Source: Paraburkholderia acidicola (lineage in GTDB: Bacteria > Pseudomonadota > Gammaproteobacteria > Burkholderiales > Burkholderiaceae). From it: DNA of 64,000 nt. A model generated the notes under the pieces. That model was not told the origin of the DNA, ran no database searches, and saw only the letters and a program-made list of their open reading frames with translations. The position numbers were made by a program, and so were the translations under genes. Below are positions 8,239 to 17,732 of this stretch, in pieces (positions within the stretch are counted from its first letter, which is position 1; each line of letters begins with the position of its first letter). Location: assembly GCF_002362315.1 (NCBI RefSeq), contig NZ_MTZV01000002.1:1-64000 (forward strand), read 5' to 3'.

Positions 8239-9312
8239 TCAGTGCATCGGACGCTGTTGTGATACCTGCCGGTCACGGCTCCCCGTCCAGACACCCAGTT
8301 GTACCCGAGTGACCGCGTTCGCCCGATCCTGCGCGCCCGGCTGCGGCAACTGGGTGGTATAGCCGAGACTCACCTGATCGGAGTTCAGTAGCTGGGCCGG
8401 CATCAGTTCCGCCCGCACGTGCATCTCCAGATGCGCCTGCGCCTCATAGCCCAGATAGAACCGCAGCAGCGCCATGACTTCGCGGTGATTGCCCCGCCCT
8501 GGCATCAGGCCGAGTACGGATTCGCGGGTCTGCGGGGTAATCACAACGTGCACCGAGTTGCTGCGATCGTAAAAGCCGCGGCCGAGCAGACAGTTCTCAC
8601 CGAGTGCAGCAGGTTCACGGCCTTCGACGTTGACCCACACCGGATAGAACTCTTCCACGGCGATCCACGCATCCGGTACTGCGTGCTGCAGCACCCCCGC
8701 GAGCCCTTCAACCGTGCGTGTCTTCTGGCCCGTCAGGCCGAGCATCGACAGTAGTTTTCGGGTGCCGACTGCCGTCCCGGTTTCCGGGTTGCCAATACCC
8801 AGTCCGGCGAAGCTGAGCAGATAGCGCGAAATATCGTCCGTGCCTGCGCTACGAAAGCCCGCCGGATAGCGGTACTTGCGCCAGACGCGGTAGTACTGGG
8901 TGACGACGCGGTGATGGAACAGGTCGAGGAACGCCGACATCGGTTCGGCGCCCTCGCGGTTTTGAGCCACCTCGTCGACGAAATACGCCGGCATGCGCGC
9001 ATCGACGCCATAAAGTCCAAGAAACGTCGTCCGCATCGCGGGCGGCATCGCCGGGTTGTCCACGTCGTATTCGACCGCATCGATCTCGCGGGTCGGAAAG
9101 CCGATACGTGCACGTGAGCGAAAGCGTACAGGCTCGTTCGCAGGTGAATCAGTGGTGCCGATCGGCGGCCGGCCAGGTGCGGCAAGTTCGACCAGCTCGC
9201 AGAACCGGAAGAAGTTCATCCGCGTCGCGTTGACGAGCAGCACAGGCAGCAGTGACCGATCCGCATACTGTGCGTACGCCTGTTGCCCGAGGCTGGCGTG
9301 TGGCTCGTTCAA
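8239..9312 (-). CDS. tssG: T6SS baseplate protein TssG
   Basis: The 357-residue protein shows the TssG family pattern, including an N-terminal FFRFCELVELAAPG and the segment FRSRARIGFPTREID. TssG pairs with TssF and TssK in the baseplate wedge. Its ATG overlaps the tssF stop codon by four bases, so the two are translationally coupled. Confidence 0.93.
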   Translation of the reverse strand: MNEPHASLGQQAYAQYADRSLLPVLLVNATRMNFFRFCELVELAAPGRPPIGTTDSPANEPVRFRSRARIGFPTREIDAVEYDVDNPAMPPAMRTTFLGLYGVDARMPAYFVDEVAQNREGAEPMSAFLDLFHHRVVTQYYRVWRKYRYPAGFRSAGTDDISRYLLSFAGLGIGNPETGTAVGTRKLLSMLGLTGQKTRTVEGLAGVLQHAVPDAWIAVEEFYPVWVNVEGREPAALGENCLLGRGFYDRSNSVHVVITPQTRESVLGLMPGRGNHREVMALLRFYLGYEAQAHLEMHVRAELMPAQLLNSDQVSLGYTTQLPQPGAQDRANAVTRVQLGVWTGSRDRQVSQQRPMH

Positions 9313-11132
9313 AACGGCGCCCCTTCGCCCTTCGTGTCAGGCCACTCGATACGTCGCCCGGTGGGTTGCGACACGATGACCAGCTTTGTATACAGGTTCA
9401 ATGTCGCATACAGTCCGAGGAAGCGGTTCAGCATGCCACCGAACAGTTCGAGATCCCCCTCGCCCGCGAACTGGCCGCTGTCGAGCGTCACCTCGATCTC
9501 GACTCCACGCTGAAGCCCACCCCTGACCAGCTTCTGGAGCAGTCGATGCTGGACATCGGTGATCGCATCGATCCGGCGCCGGTTCAGCTCGTCCTCGGTC
9601 CAGTCATACAACGCGAGCGAGCCGCGCAGGATTTCCGCATTGAGCAGCGACAGGTAATTGGGCGCCAGGTGCGAAAGCACGCGCCACTGGAAGCGGTCGC
9701 CTGTGGGCGGGTACACCGGCAGCGTCGGTGCAGTCAGATTGCGCACCGAACCGATGTTCGTAAAACCTCCACCCATGCGCGTGATACCGGCCTCGCGCAA
9801 TCCCTTGCGCGGTAGCGCGCCGTTGGTGCCAGTGACAGACAGCGACAGCGTTTCCTTCGGTAGTACCGATTGGTGCTCCCAGGCATGACCACCGAGCACA
9901 AGCCACGTGTCAAACCTGCCAGAGGGTCCGCGCCGGATGCGCGTATGGAAATACCGCTCCGGCATTTCATGGCGCAACATGCCTCCACGATGACGGAACG
10001 ACGCGAACGGCGCATATTCAAAACGCTGGCCCGACCCCGACTCGAAGCCCTGCACGGTGTCAACCGAGTACACCTCGACATGTCTGCCGCGCTCCTCGAG
10101 CGCATGCACGCGATATTCCGTCTCGAACTGTGTCGCCGTAACCGGATCCGCCTCGAGCGCGAACAGGTTGACGACCGGCGTGCAAAACAGACGCACATTG
10201 TCGGCCGAAAAGCGCATGTCGTCCGGATACGGCTTCGCAAGCACAATCTCGACGTCGAAATATCCGGCAGTCTGCGGAATTGCCTGCATGTCGAGACCGA
10301 CGAGGTCGACGAACATGAATTTTTCCGGGAACGTGAAATACTCGAGCAGTAACTGATAACCGCCGAACGCGTTATCGGCCTTCGGCCACAGACGCTCGTT
10401 CGCGGCGAATCCTGCGGGTTCGACATGCAGGCCTCGCATCGCGTGAGGCGCGCCGGGACGGTCCTCCGGGTAACCAGGAATACGCACCTGCACGGCAAGC
10501 GGTTCAGCGGTGAGCGCCGCATACAGCGTCAGCGCTACCGGCCGGTCAGCATGCAGATACAGCCGCAGACGCGGTACCACCAGCTGTTCGCGCCGCGCCT
10601 GTGGTTGCAGTTCGAGCCGCAACCGGATCACCGAGCGACCGTCCTCGCGCGTGTACGTGTTCGCCTCGGTGAGATGCAGCGGATACAGATCGACCGGCTG
10701 GGTCGTCCGGTAGGCACATTCGACACGCTCTTCGTCGACGCCCGGAGGAAGTCCCTGTGGGATCGGGTCGGATATGACCTCCAGTCCCGGCGCGAGCGTT
10801 TCATGCTTTTGCAGCGCACCAGCGGCAGGTGAGAGCTCGAGAATCGACAGTGACGGAATCATGCGCAGATAGTGCGGCCACAGCATGCTGACCAGTCCCT
10901 CGGTCAGCTCGGGCAACTCGTCGTCGAGCTTATGGCGCAGACGCCCCATCAGGAACGCAAAGCCCTCGAAAAGCCGCTCGACGTGAGGATCGCGCTCGCC
11001 GATGCGGTCGATATTGAGCATGCGCGCGCGATCGGGAAAAGCCTGCGCGAACTCCTTGCCGCCCTCGCGCAGATAGCGCATTTCCGCGTCGTAGTAGCGG
11101 AGGATTTCGTTGTCTTTCGTCGGGCTGTTCAT
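9309..11132 (-). CDS. tssF: T6SS baseplate protein TssF
   Basis: The 607-residue protein starts with the family hallmark YYDAEMRYLREGGKEFAQ, followed by FPDRARML and DPHVERLFEGFAFL. TssF forms the main part of the baseplate wedge and docks the tube and VgrG spike. Length and motifs match full-length members. It sits 55 bp after tssA. Confidence 0.95.
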   Translation of the reverse strand: MNSPTKDNEILRYYDAEMRYLREGGKEFAQAFPDRARMLNIDRIGERDPHVERLFEGFAFLMGRLRHKLDDELPELTEGLVSMLWPHYLRMIPSLSILELSPAAGALQKHETLAPGLEVISDPIPQGLPPGVDEERVECAYRTTQPVDLYPLHLTEANTYTREDGRSVIRLRLELQPQARREQLVVPRLRLYLHADRPVALTLYAALTAEPLAVQVRIPGYPEDRPGAPHAMRGLHVEPAGFAANERLWPKADNAFGGYQLLLEYFTFPEKFMFVDLVGLDMQAIPQTAGYFDVEIVLAKPYPDDMRFSADNVRLFCTPVVNLFALEADPVTATQFETEYRVHALEERGRHVEVYSVDTVQGFESGSGQRFEYAPFASFRHRGGMLRHEMPERYFHTRIRRGPSGRFDTWLVLGGHAWEHQSVLPKETLSLSVTGTNGALPRKGLREAGITRMGGGFTNIGSVRNLTAPTLPVYPPTGDRFQWRVLSHLAPNYLSLLNAEILRGSLALYDWTEDELNRRRIDAITDVQHRLLQKLVRGGLQRGVEIEVTLDSGQFAGEGDLELFGGMLNRFLGLYATLNLYTKLVIVSQPTGRRIEWPDTKGEGAPF

Positions 11133-11187
11133 CAGTTCAATCTCGGGTGGTGCCTGCGGTCATTCGGGCGTTCGGTCGTACAGTCAG

Positions 11188-12837
11188 TCACGCAATCGCA
11201 ATCGCACGTGCCGGATCAATCGCTGTCAGCTCGCCCATCAACACTTCAATGCGCCGGGTGAGTGCGGCCTTGTCTGCATCCTTGCGGTTTGCACGGATTT
11301 TCAGAAGGCGCAGCAGATGGTGTCCGGCTTCGAATGCGAGCGACGGCTCCCACGTTGCAAGCTGAAAACGCTGTGCGGTATCAGCGAGCGTCGACAGCAG
11401 ATGCACCGCCGTATCCGCCCGGTCAGCGCGCTCGGCAACACGCGCCATCACCAGCAACCGGACGAAGCGGTCGCGCTCACCGTCCTGCGCGGGCAGTCGT
11501 TGCAACCAGGCAAAGGCTGCATCCAGCCCCTGCTGCGCGACCATGTCCGCAGCCTGCGCTTCAGTTTCTGCCCAGTCGGTATTCGCCGACTGCACACTGA
11601 CCGGCGCCACGGTTTCACCCCGTTCCACGTCGCGCACGGTCGCGTACCGCGCAATCCATTCGAGCGTGGTGTCGTCAGCGAACGGCGAGCCGTCCGAGAA
11701 CGCGAGCCGGTCGAGCCCAGGCAGCCGCTCGAGCATCAGAGCGCAATCGGTCGCGGCCTGATCGCGGAACTGCGCATATTCGCCGCCCGCCTGCTCCTGT
11801 GCGGTGAATGCGTAGTACTGGAGATCCAGCCAGAAGTGGTTCGCACCTTCAGCGAAGGCCGCTTCGACCCGCTCAAGCAGTTCCGGCCACTGCCTCTGCA
11901 ACATCAGCCGCTTCAGATGTGCCCGTAGTTCGGTACGCGGCGCGAGCAGCCGTGTCTTGCCACTGACTTCACTGGGCGGCACTTCGGTCAGCGTATCCCA
12001 GCGCACGCAGCGCATCAGACGGTAGGCAGCCAGATACCCCTGTGACTGTTCACGCAGAAACTGCGCCATCTGGCGGGCATGGTCGAGCAGCTCACGCGTT
12101 GAAGCAATTCCGGTCACCGGCGGCAGACTCCCCACAGACGGCGCACTACCCGACGATGGTTCGCGGTTCGCGTCATCAGACGGCTGCGATACTTCCACGC
12201 GCCCTTCGAAGCGGCGGAACAGCGCATTCAGTTCAGGGCGTGCTGAGTCAGACCAGGACGCGGTGCGCTCGACGATGAGCGCAAGCGCCGAGAGCGTGCG
12301 TTCGAGCAGTTCGCCGGACAGCCCCGGCACCCGGTCAAGCCGGTCCGCGAAGGTGCCACCGGCCAGCCACTCGAGTGCCGCCTTGCGCGCTTCGGCGCGG
12401 GCAGGCAACAGGGTCTCGCCGAAACGGTCAACCAGCGCCGACAGCAGTTCAAAGCCGGAGGCCACCCCTTCTGCGCCGTCTCGACGCATGCGACCATAAA
12501 CGTAGAATGCGGCGACCCGCACATCCTTGCTGGTATGTTTGAGCAAGCGTTCAGCGGTATCGACGATCAGCGTATCGTCGATGTCGGAGAGCCTGGCGAC
12601 TTCATCCTTGATGGCGAGAAAACCGTCGTCGTATCCCGGGTCCGTCCCGACAGGAGCCGCATCGCTGATGGGCCGGAGCCAATCCTCCCAACGGCCTTGG
12701 GTTGAACGTGCCAGGTCGGAAGGTGTGCGCGTGCCGAACAGCGCGCCCAGAAGATGGGTAAGCATGACGGTCAATGTGTGGCCGGTGACGGGTCCGCTAG
12801 CCGGTCGCTGCGAATCAGCGTCCGCACTACGCGACAT
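11188..12837 (-). CDS. tssA: T6SS protein TssA (ImpA N-terminal domain)
   Basis: The 549-residue protein carries the ImpA-type N-terminal region (WEDWLRPISDAAPVGTDPGY near residue 50) and long helical C-terminal segments with LARG/LLKI-type repeats. TssA proteins help assemble the tail at the baseplate and, in long forms, stay at the distal end of the growing sheath. The size suggests a long-form TssA. It lies 43 bp after tssM. Confidence 0.85.
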   Translation of the reverse strand: MSRSADADSQRPASGPVTGHTLTVMLTHLLGALFGTRTPSDLARSTQGRWEDWLRPISDAAPVGTDPGYDDGFLAIKDEVARLSDIDDTLIVDTAERLLKHTSKDVRVAAFYVYGRMRRDGAEGVASGFELLSALVDRFGETLLPARAEARKAALEWLAGGTFADRLDRVPGLSGELLERTLSALALIVERTASWSDSARPELNALFRRFEGRVEVSQPSDDANREPSSGSAPSVGSLPPVTGIASTRELLDHARQMAQFLREQSQGYLAAYRLMRCVRWDTLTEVPPSEVSGKTRLLAPRTELRAHLKRLMLQRQWPELLERVEAAFAEGANHFWLDLQYYAFTAQEQAGGEYAQFRDQAATDCALMLERLPGLDRLAFSDGSPFADDTTLEWIARYATVRDVERGETVAPVSVQSANTDWAETEAQAADMVAQQGLDAAFAWLQRLPAQDGERDRFVRLLVMARVAERADRADTAVHLLSTLADTAQRFQLATWEPSLAFEAGHHLLRLLKIRANRKDADKAALTRRIEVLMGELTAIDPARAIAIA

Positions 12838-12880
12838 TCTTTAGCCCGCGAGTTCAGCGACGGTGCGTTCTGTTCTGGTC

Positions 12881-15800
12881 TCATAGCGGTCTCTGGCCGT
12901 CCGGCAGCGGCGTTTCGGCGTGCCTGCCCGCATCGATCATCGCCCTCGGAAGAGGCGGAGGACCGTCCGCCTGCGCGGTTTTACCCGCCCCCGTTGCACC
13001 GCCCGGCGCCCTGCCCACAAAGATTCGCGTCGGCAGCACGAAGCCCCTGAGCGCCAGCAGTTCCAGTGGCCCCTTGCCGACATCCGTGCGCATCATGTAG
13101 CTCAACGGATAAGTGAGATCGGCCGACGCCGACGTCAATGGTCCGTGCCCAGTCAGGCTCTCGATGTCTCTCGCAATGGCATCATCGTTATCGCTGCCGG
13201 TATTCCCTGCACGTGCGCCGGACACCTGCGCGAGCCCCTGGGAGCGGGTATCCGGGGCAGCCTGCCACGTCAGTCCGTACGTCGCGTCGTCGACCGCTTC
13301 GACCCGCGCGCGCTCCAGCATCCGGACGAGCCCCCAGCGGCCACTGAACTCAAAGCTCTTGTTCGTGCCCGCCTTCTCCGTCTGCCATTGCAGCCTGGTG
13401 CCGAGACTCTGTGGATCGTTCGACGGCCACGTCATCGCCCGCCACGTCTCCTGCTGGTTGTAGTAATGCAGCTTCTGGCCATCGAGCGTCAGCAGCGTAT
13501 CCGTGACGCCCGGCGTGGGCACCGGTTTGAAATCGAACCGGTATTGCGGCTCGCCCTGCGCGAGCAGGTGCCCAGCGATACGCTGGAGTGTATTCAACGC
13601 CTTGAGAAAGGCGGGGTCGAGCGCGACGGCCGCACTCCCCGTCGCCGCCGGGACCCACTGATCACCCTGCAATTCGAGCACACCCGCCAGTTGGCTACCC
13701 AGGAACCCCGCGATCAATCCGCCCTGTGGCCGCAGGAAGCGCGCAAGCTCGGGCAGCGACGCATCGTTCCCGGTGCTGGCAAACGGATAGCGTCCGGCGA
13801 ACGAACGGTTCCACGTGTCCACGATGGTCTGCCGCCACGCGTCGTTCAGGCTCGCCTGCGCCGGCTGCAGGACCGTCTGCGTGGCCTGCATGACAGGCCG
13901 CACAAAAAGCGCGTCGCCCATGCCCGCCCATTGCGCGCCCACGCTGGCCGCTATCAGTTGCGCGTAGGCCTGCGTATCGGCCAGCTCCGAGCCTTTGCCC
14001 TGGAACAGCGACTGCGCGACCTGCTTCGCCTGGGCATCGGCGTCCGGGCTGTCGCTGATCTGCTGCAGTTTCAGGCGCAGGGTGATGGCCCGCTCCATGA
14101 AACGTTGCAGACTCAGATCGCTGTTCGCTCCCGCTGTACCCGCCGCACCGCTATTGCCCTGTGAGACCAGGTGCAGTACGGGACCGAAAGACGCGCCGAG
14201 CGGCCCGGCTGGATCTGCTTGCGGCGCCTGCGGACCCTCGACCTTGCCGCTGAACACGTTCTGCGCTTTCGTCACCAGGGTGTCGGATAGGGACGCTTTC
14301 AGGGCTCCGGCACCCCCCTGATATTCGAGCGATCGCATCAGTGCGATCACCGGCGACTGCCGTGCATCGGTCATCAGCTTCAACTGTTCGATTGTGGCGG
14401 GCAACGTCGATGCGGGGTCCCATTGCAGGCTGTTCATGAAACCCTGCCAGCGATCCGCGTAGTCGGCGAAGTACCGGCTGGTCAGCTCCTGCCTGAGCAC
14501 CTCCGGCGAATGCGCAGGCTGTGCCGATTGCGGCTGCGCACCCGAGCTACTCGCGAGAACCCAGTCACCCGCCACATCGTTGCGGCCGGCAGCATCGTCA
14601 ATCGCCGCCGCAATGGTGCCCTCATACGCCTGGCGCGTGAAGGCGCCGGGAACGGTGGCGGTGGTGTGGAAAAGCCCTCGTGTATCTGTACCCGCAGTCA
14701 GCGACGGCAGCGTCTGGTTCGGATATTTGTTGCCGACCGTACCGAGGATGCCCTGATAGATCGTGTCCTCAGAGTTCCGCACACCAATCACTGCGAGCAG
14801 TGTCTGCCGTGAAGCGTTGATGAGTTCCTGGCGTGGCTGGACGCGCCAGTCGACGTGCGCTGGCAGATGCTGGGCATAAAAGCCGAGCAGACGCCCGGAC
14901 AGGTCAAGTTTTTCGCCGGCAGACAGGTTCGCATTCGTACTCCAGTAACGCATGAGCGATGGCAGCATGAATGCGGCTTCCGCCCGGCCGGGGTCCGCCA
15001 TCATCAGGTAGGTCTTGAGCGCGTTGTGTCCTTCGAGCGCAAGCTGGTTAGTCTGCCCGTCAACCTGCGTGGTCTGCATCTGGCCGAGATCCACGAGTTC
15101 TGCTTCGAGACTTTGCTGGACCGGTGTGATGAGCGCAGGTCGGCTCGCCTGCACGTAGGGTCGCCAGAGCGCGGCGAGTACCTCAGCATCGTGGTTCAGT
15201 CCGAAGCGGCTCAACAATGGTGCGTGGCGTTCTGTTCTGTCTTCGTACAGCGCGATGCGTTGTTGCAGATCCAGAAGCGCACGCAGTCGCGCAGTGGAAT
15301 CGGGCGCCGTGACCAGTGTGTGAACCGCCTGTTTCGTGAGGTCCAGCTCGCGCGCATTCGACAGACCGGAAATCAGCATCCCGGCGCTCCACACACCAAT
15401 CACAGACAAGGCCACCACCGTGAACACGCTCACCGGATGCCAGCCAGTCCGGCGGCCCGGTTCAACACGTGCGGCCTGACCAAGATGCCGCCAGAGCGGC
15501 AAGTCAGCGCCAGTTGCGCCATCGCGGGCGCGTCCGGCCATCATGGGATACGGTGCAAAGAATGCGCCGCTGATGGGTCGATGGCGTGGCCGGTCGGCAA
15601 ACCCCGCAATCCACCTGGCCAGCAGTGTGCTGCGCGTATCGAGGCGCTCCGACAGTTGCGCGGTATAGCGGTCGCGGCTGTTGCGCCCCAGTTGCGCGAC
15701 ACTGAGATTGGCGAGGTGGTGGCGCAACGTCAGCAGCGCGGCCTTGATCGAATCGGCATCCGCTGCGTGTAGGAACTCGCAACCCACAACGGGAGTCGCG

Positions 15801-16501
15801 CAATCCGAAACAGCATCGGTATCCGAAACATCGACCACATAGACAGGGGCGGACCAGTGCAACGTGTCGACGATGCGCGCAAGGTTCACGCCTTGCACGT
15901 TGGTGCCGGGCCGAGGCGTGGATAGCTCCATCGTCCCATCGAGGATGAGCACCATCGCGTCAACGGGCCGACGGCGGCGCAGTCGATACAACTGTTTCAA
16001 CCAATCCGCATCCGGCTGACCGTCGGGGCCAGTCCTGCTCCATACCAGCACCGCTTCAGACGTGACTGTCCAGCCTTGCGCGGCCATCTCCGGTAGCAAC
16101 CGGAAAATCGTGGCGTCGTTACCGGTGAGTAGTAACCACGGACGGTCATAGGCCCACCCAAACCGGCGCGTCTGTTGCAGCTCCGACCGCAGACCGTGTG
16201 CACGGCTACGCGCCGAAGCTGCATTTGCCTTTGTCGCCTCCGCAGCTCGATCGACGGCCCTGGGCGGCTCAAGGCCTAGCTCCTTCGCATCCTGCTGCAT
16301 GCGGGCGCGAACCTGCGCACGTTTGGGCAATGCATAGGCGAGCAGCGCCAGAATCACCACGCCGACCGCGGTCAGCGGTAGTCGATGCTCGTTGATCCAC
16401 GCGTACAGATCCTGATGCCTGACGGTCAGAAACACAAAGGTGACGATGGCAATCGCCGCAGCAACGAGCATCAGCCACCGTCCCAGAACGTATTTGTTCA
16501 A
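12881..16501 (-). CDS. tssM: T6SS inner-membrane protein TssM (IcmF family), without a recognisable Walker A motif
   Basis: The 1206-residue protein has two N-terminal membrane helices (about residues 8-28 and 40-60) and a third near 355-380 (VSVFTVVALSVIGVW). A long periplasmic domain ends in the IcmF C-terminal region (GRWGLVRMLERA and following). TssM spans the envelope and links TssL to TssJ. At the place where many TssM proteins have a P-loop after the PW.L.I.G strand, this one reads PWLLLTGNDATIFRLLP, so nucleotide binding is doubtful. Some working TssM proteins also lack the P-loop. It is preceded by the unknown membrane protein gene, one base apart. Confidence 0.92.
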   Translation of the reverse strand: MNKYVLGRWLMLVAAAIAIVTFVFLTVRHQDLYAWINEHRLPLTAVGVVILALLAYALPKRAQVRARMQQDAKELGLEPPRAVDRAAEATKANAASARSRAHGLRSELQQTRRFGWAYDRPWLLLTGNDATIFRLLPEMAAQGWTVTSEAVLVWSRTGPDGQPDADWLKQLYRLRRRRPVDAMVLILDGTMELSTPRPGTNVQGVNLARIVDTLHWSAPVYVVDVSDTDAVSDCATPVVGCEFLHAADADSIKAALLTLRHHLANLSVAQLGRNSRDRYTAQLSERLDTRSTLLARWIAGFADRPRHRPISGAFFAPYPMMAGRARDGATGADLPLWRHLGQAARVEPGRRTGWHPVSVFTVVALSVIGVWSAGMLISGLSNARELDLTKQAVHTLVTAPDSTARLRALLDLQQRIALYEDRTERHAPLLSRFGLNHDAEVLAALWRPYVQASRPALITPVQQSLEAELVDLGQMQTTQVDGQTNQLALEGHNALKTYLMMADPGRAEAAFMLPSLMRYWSTNANLSAGEKLDLSGRLLGFYAQHLPAHVDWRVQPRQELINASRQTLLAVIGVRNSEDTIYQGILGTVGNKYPNQTLPSLTAGTDTRGLFHTTATVPGAFTRQAYEGTIAAAIDDAAGRNDVAGDWVLASSSGAQPQSAQPAHSPEVLRQELTSRYFADYADRWQGFMNSLQWDPASTLPATIEQLKLMTDARQSPVIALMRSLEYQGGAGALKASLSDTLVTKAQNVFSGKVEGPQAPQADPAGPLGASFGPVLHLVSQGNSGAAGTAGANSDLSLQRFMERAITLRLKLQQISDSPDADAQAKQVAQSLFQGKGSELADTQAYAQLIAASVGAQWAGMGDALFVRPVMQATQTVLQPAQASLNDAWRQTIVDTWNRSFAGRYPFASTGNDASLPELARFLRPQGGLIAGFLGSQLAGVLELQGDQWVPAATGSAAVALDPAFLKALNTLQRIAGHLLAQGEPQYRFDFKPVPTPGVTDTLLTLDGQKLHYYNQQETWRAMTWPSNDPQSLGTRLQWQTEKAGTNKSFEFSGRWGLVRMLERARVEAVDDATYGLTWQAAPDTRSQGLAQVSGARAGNTGSDNDDAIARDIESLTGHGPLTSASADLTYPLSYMMRTDVGKGPLELLALRGFVLPTRIFVGRAPGGATGAGKTAQADGPPPLPRAMIDAGRHAETPLPDGQRPL

Positions 16502-16502
16502 T

Positions 16503-17681
16503 TCAGTTTTCCTCGAATTCCCCGGAGGTCACCACGCACAGCCGCGTTTCGTCTCTTCCCGGTTGACGGCCGACGACCAGTTGCGGGTTCGGATTCGACT
16601 GCCCCGCTTCCAGTGCGAGCGACAGCGCAATCCACCCGCTTACCGGTCCGGCCACGCCCGCAACACTGTCCAGCAGGACGTCAACAATCGTCGTTTCAGG
16701 CGAACTGAGCGACGCCGAGGTCGCGACCTCGAAAGCGTCACTGCAGCCGGTAAACCAGACATGGGTCAGCCTGCGCGGCATCACCTGCATTTCCATAAGC
16801 TGCGACAGATCCGCCTTGAGCAACTCGTCCCCGGTCGTCATGGGACGCAATATGTAGCCTGCCGCAGGCGCAGCCGGAGTCTCAGTTCTTCCGGAGCCGG
16901 TGCGCGATCCAAATAGGATCGCCGCCGCGCCCTCACTGAAGGCATGATCTCCTTCGCCATGCCAGAGCTGTGCGGCGATGACCAGCCTCGGCGGTAGTTC
17001 GTCTGCATCGATGTGCGGTCCGATCCACTCCACGCAGTCCGTCTCCATCGCGAAATCGACATGAAAGTCGACGCCCGGCGCCGCTTCCGAAAAAATCCGT
17101 GTCGCTTCTGCTTCCCAGGCTTCCTCATCCGCGAGCGATACGCCATCGAGAATCAGCGTCAATGCGATTGCGCGAAAGTCCGTCAGCCTGTGCGCCAGTC
17201 GTGAGGCGACGCGATGAAGGAGTTCCGAGCGCCGCTGCGCGCCGGTCTTGTCCTTCGCCCACTCGAAGCCGACGGCCCGGTTCATATTCACCGGCAACAT
17301 GGCATCACGGTCCCCGAGTCTGTCGGCACCAACCGCCTGAGGCAGAAACCCCGCGGCACAGTCAACCGAAAGAGCACGACGGCACCAGTCACGCCAGAGG
17401 GACTCCACGCGCTCCTTCTCCTGCTCGCTCTCTTCGGCGTTCAACTGCTCCTGTTCCCACCGGCTCAACCTCCAGCCGAACAACAACGTGCACGTGCATA
17501 GCGGTGCACCGACCAGCAGAACCCAGAAGATCACTGTCCCGGTTGACTGGCCGTGCGGCCACAGCATCAATACGGCGGCAGCAGTGGTAGCTGCCGCCGC
17601 AACAAGAAGAGACAACCACACGCGCACTGAAACCGGCGGCGGACGCTCAATCGTCGTTAACGTCGGGACGGGCCAGGACAT
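16503..17681 (-). CDS. Membrane protein of unknown function in the T6SS operon
   Basis: The 392-residue protein has two membrane helices near the N-terminus (about 24-42 and 50-70), then a charged helical stretch rich in Glu (SEQEKERVESLW) and a soluble C-terminal domain of about 300 residues. I do not recognise a named family. The segment DSVAGVAGPVSGWIALSLAL near residue 340 faintly recalls the glycine-rich helix of thiolase/ketosynthase folds, but no catalytic cysteine or histidine pair is evident. It lies between the effector gene and tssM, one base before tssM, which suggests a role with the membrane complex. Confidence 0.75.
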   Translation of the reverse strand: MSWPVPTLTTIERPPPVSVRVWLSLLVAAAATTAAAVLMLWPHGQSTGTVIFWVLLVGAPLCTCTLLFGWRLSRWEQEQLNAEESEQEKERVESLWRDWCRRALSVDCAAGFLPQAVGADRLGDRDAMLPVNMNRAVGFEWAKDKTGAQRRSELLHRVASRLAHRLTDFRAIALTLILDGVSLADEEAWEAEATRIFSEAAPGVDFHVDFAMETDCVEWIGPHIDADELPPRLVIAAQLWHGEGDHAFSEGAAAILFGSRTGSGRTETPAAPAAGYILRPMTTGDELLKADLSQLMEMQVMPRRLTHVWFTGCSDAFEVATSASLSSPETTIVDVLLDSVAGVAGPVSGWIALSLALEAGQSNPNPQLVVGRQPGRDETRLCVVTSGEFEEN

Positions 17682-17732
17682 AACCGGATCGCAGAAGGTT
17701 CGAACGGTGGCAGCACTGGTATTCCCGTCACG

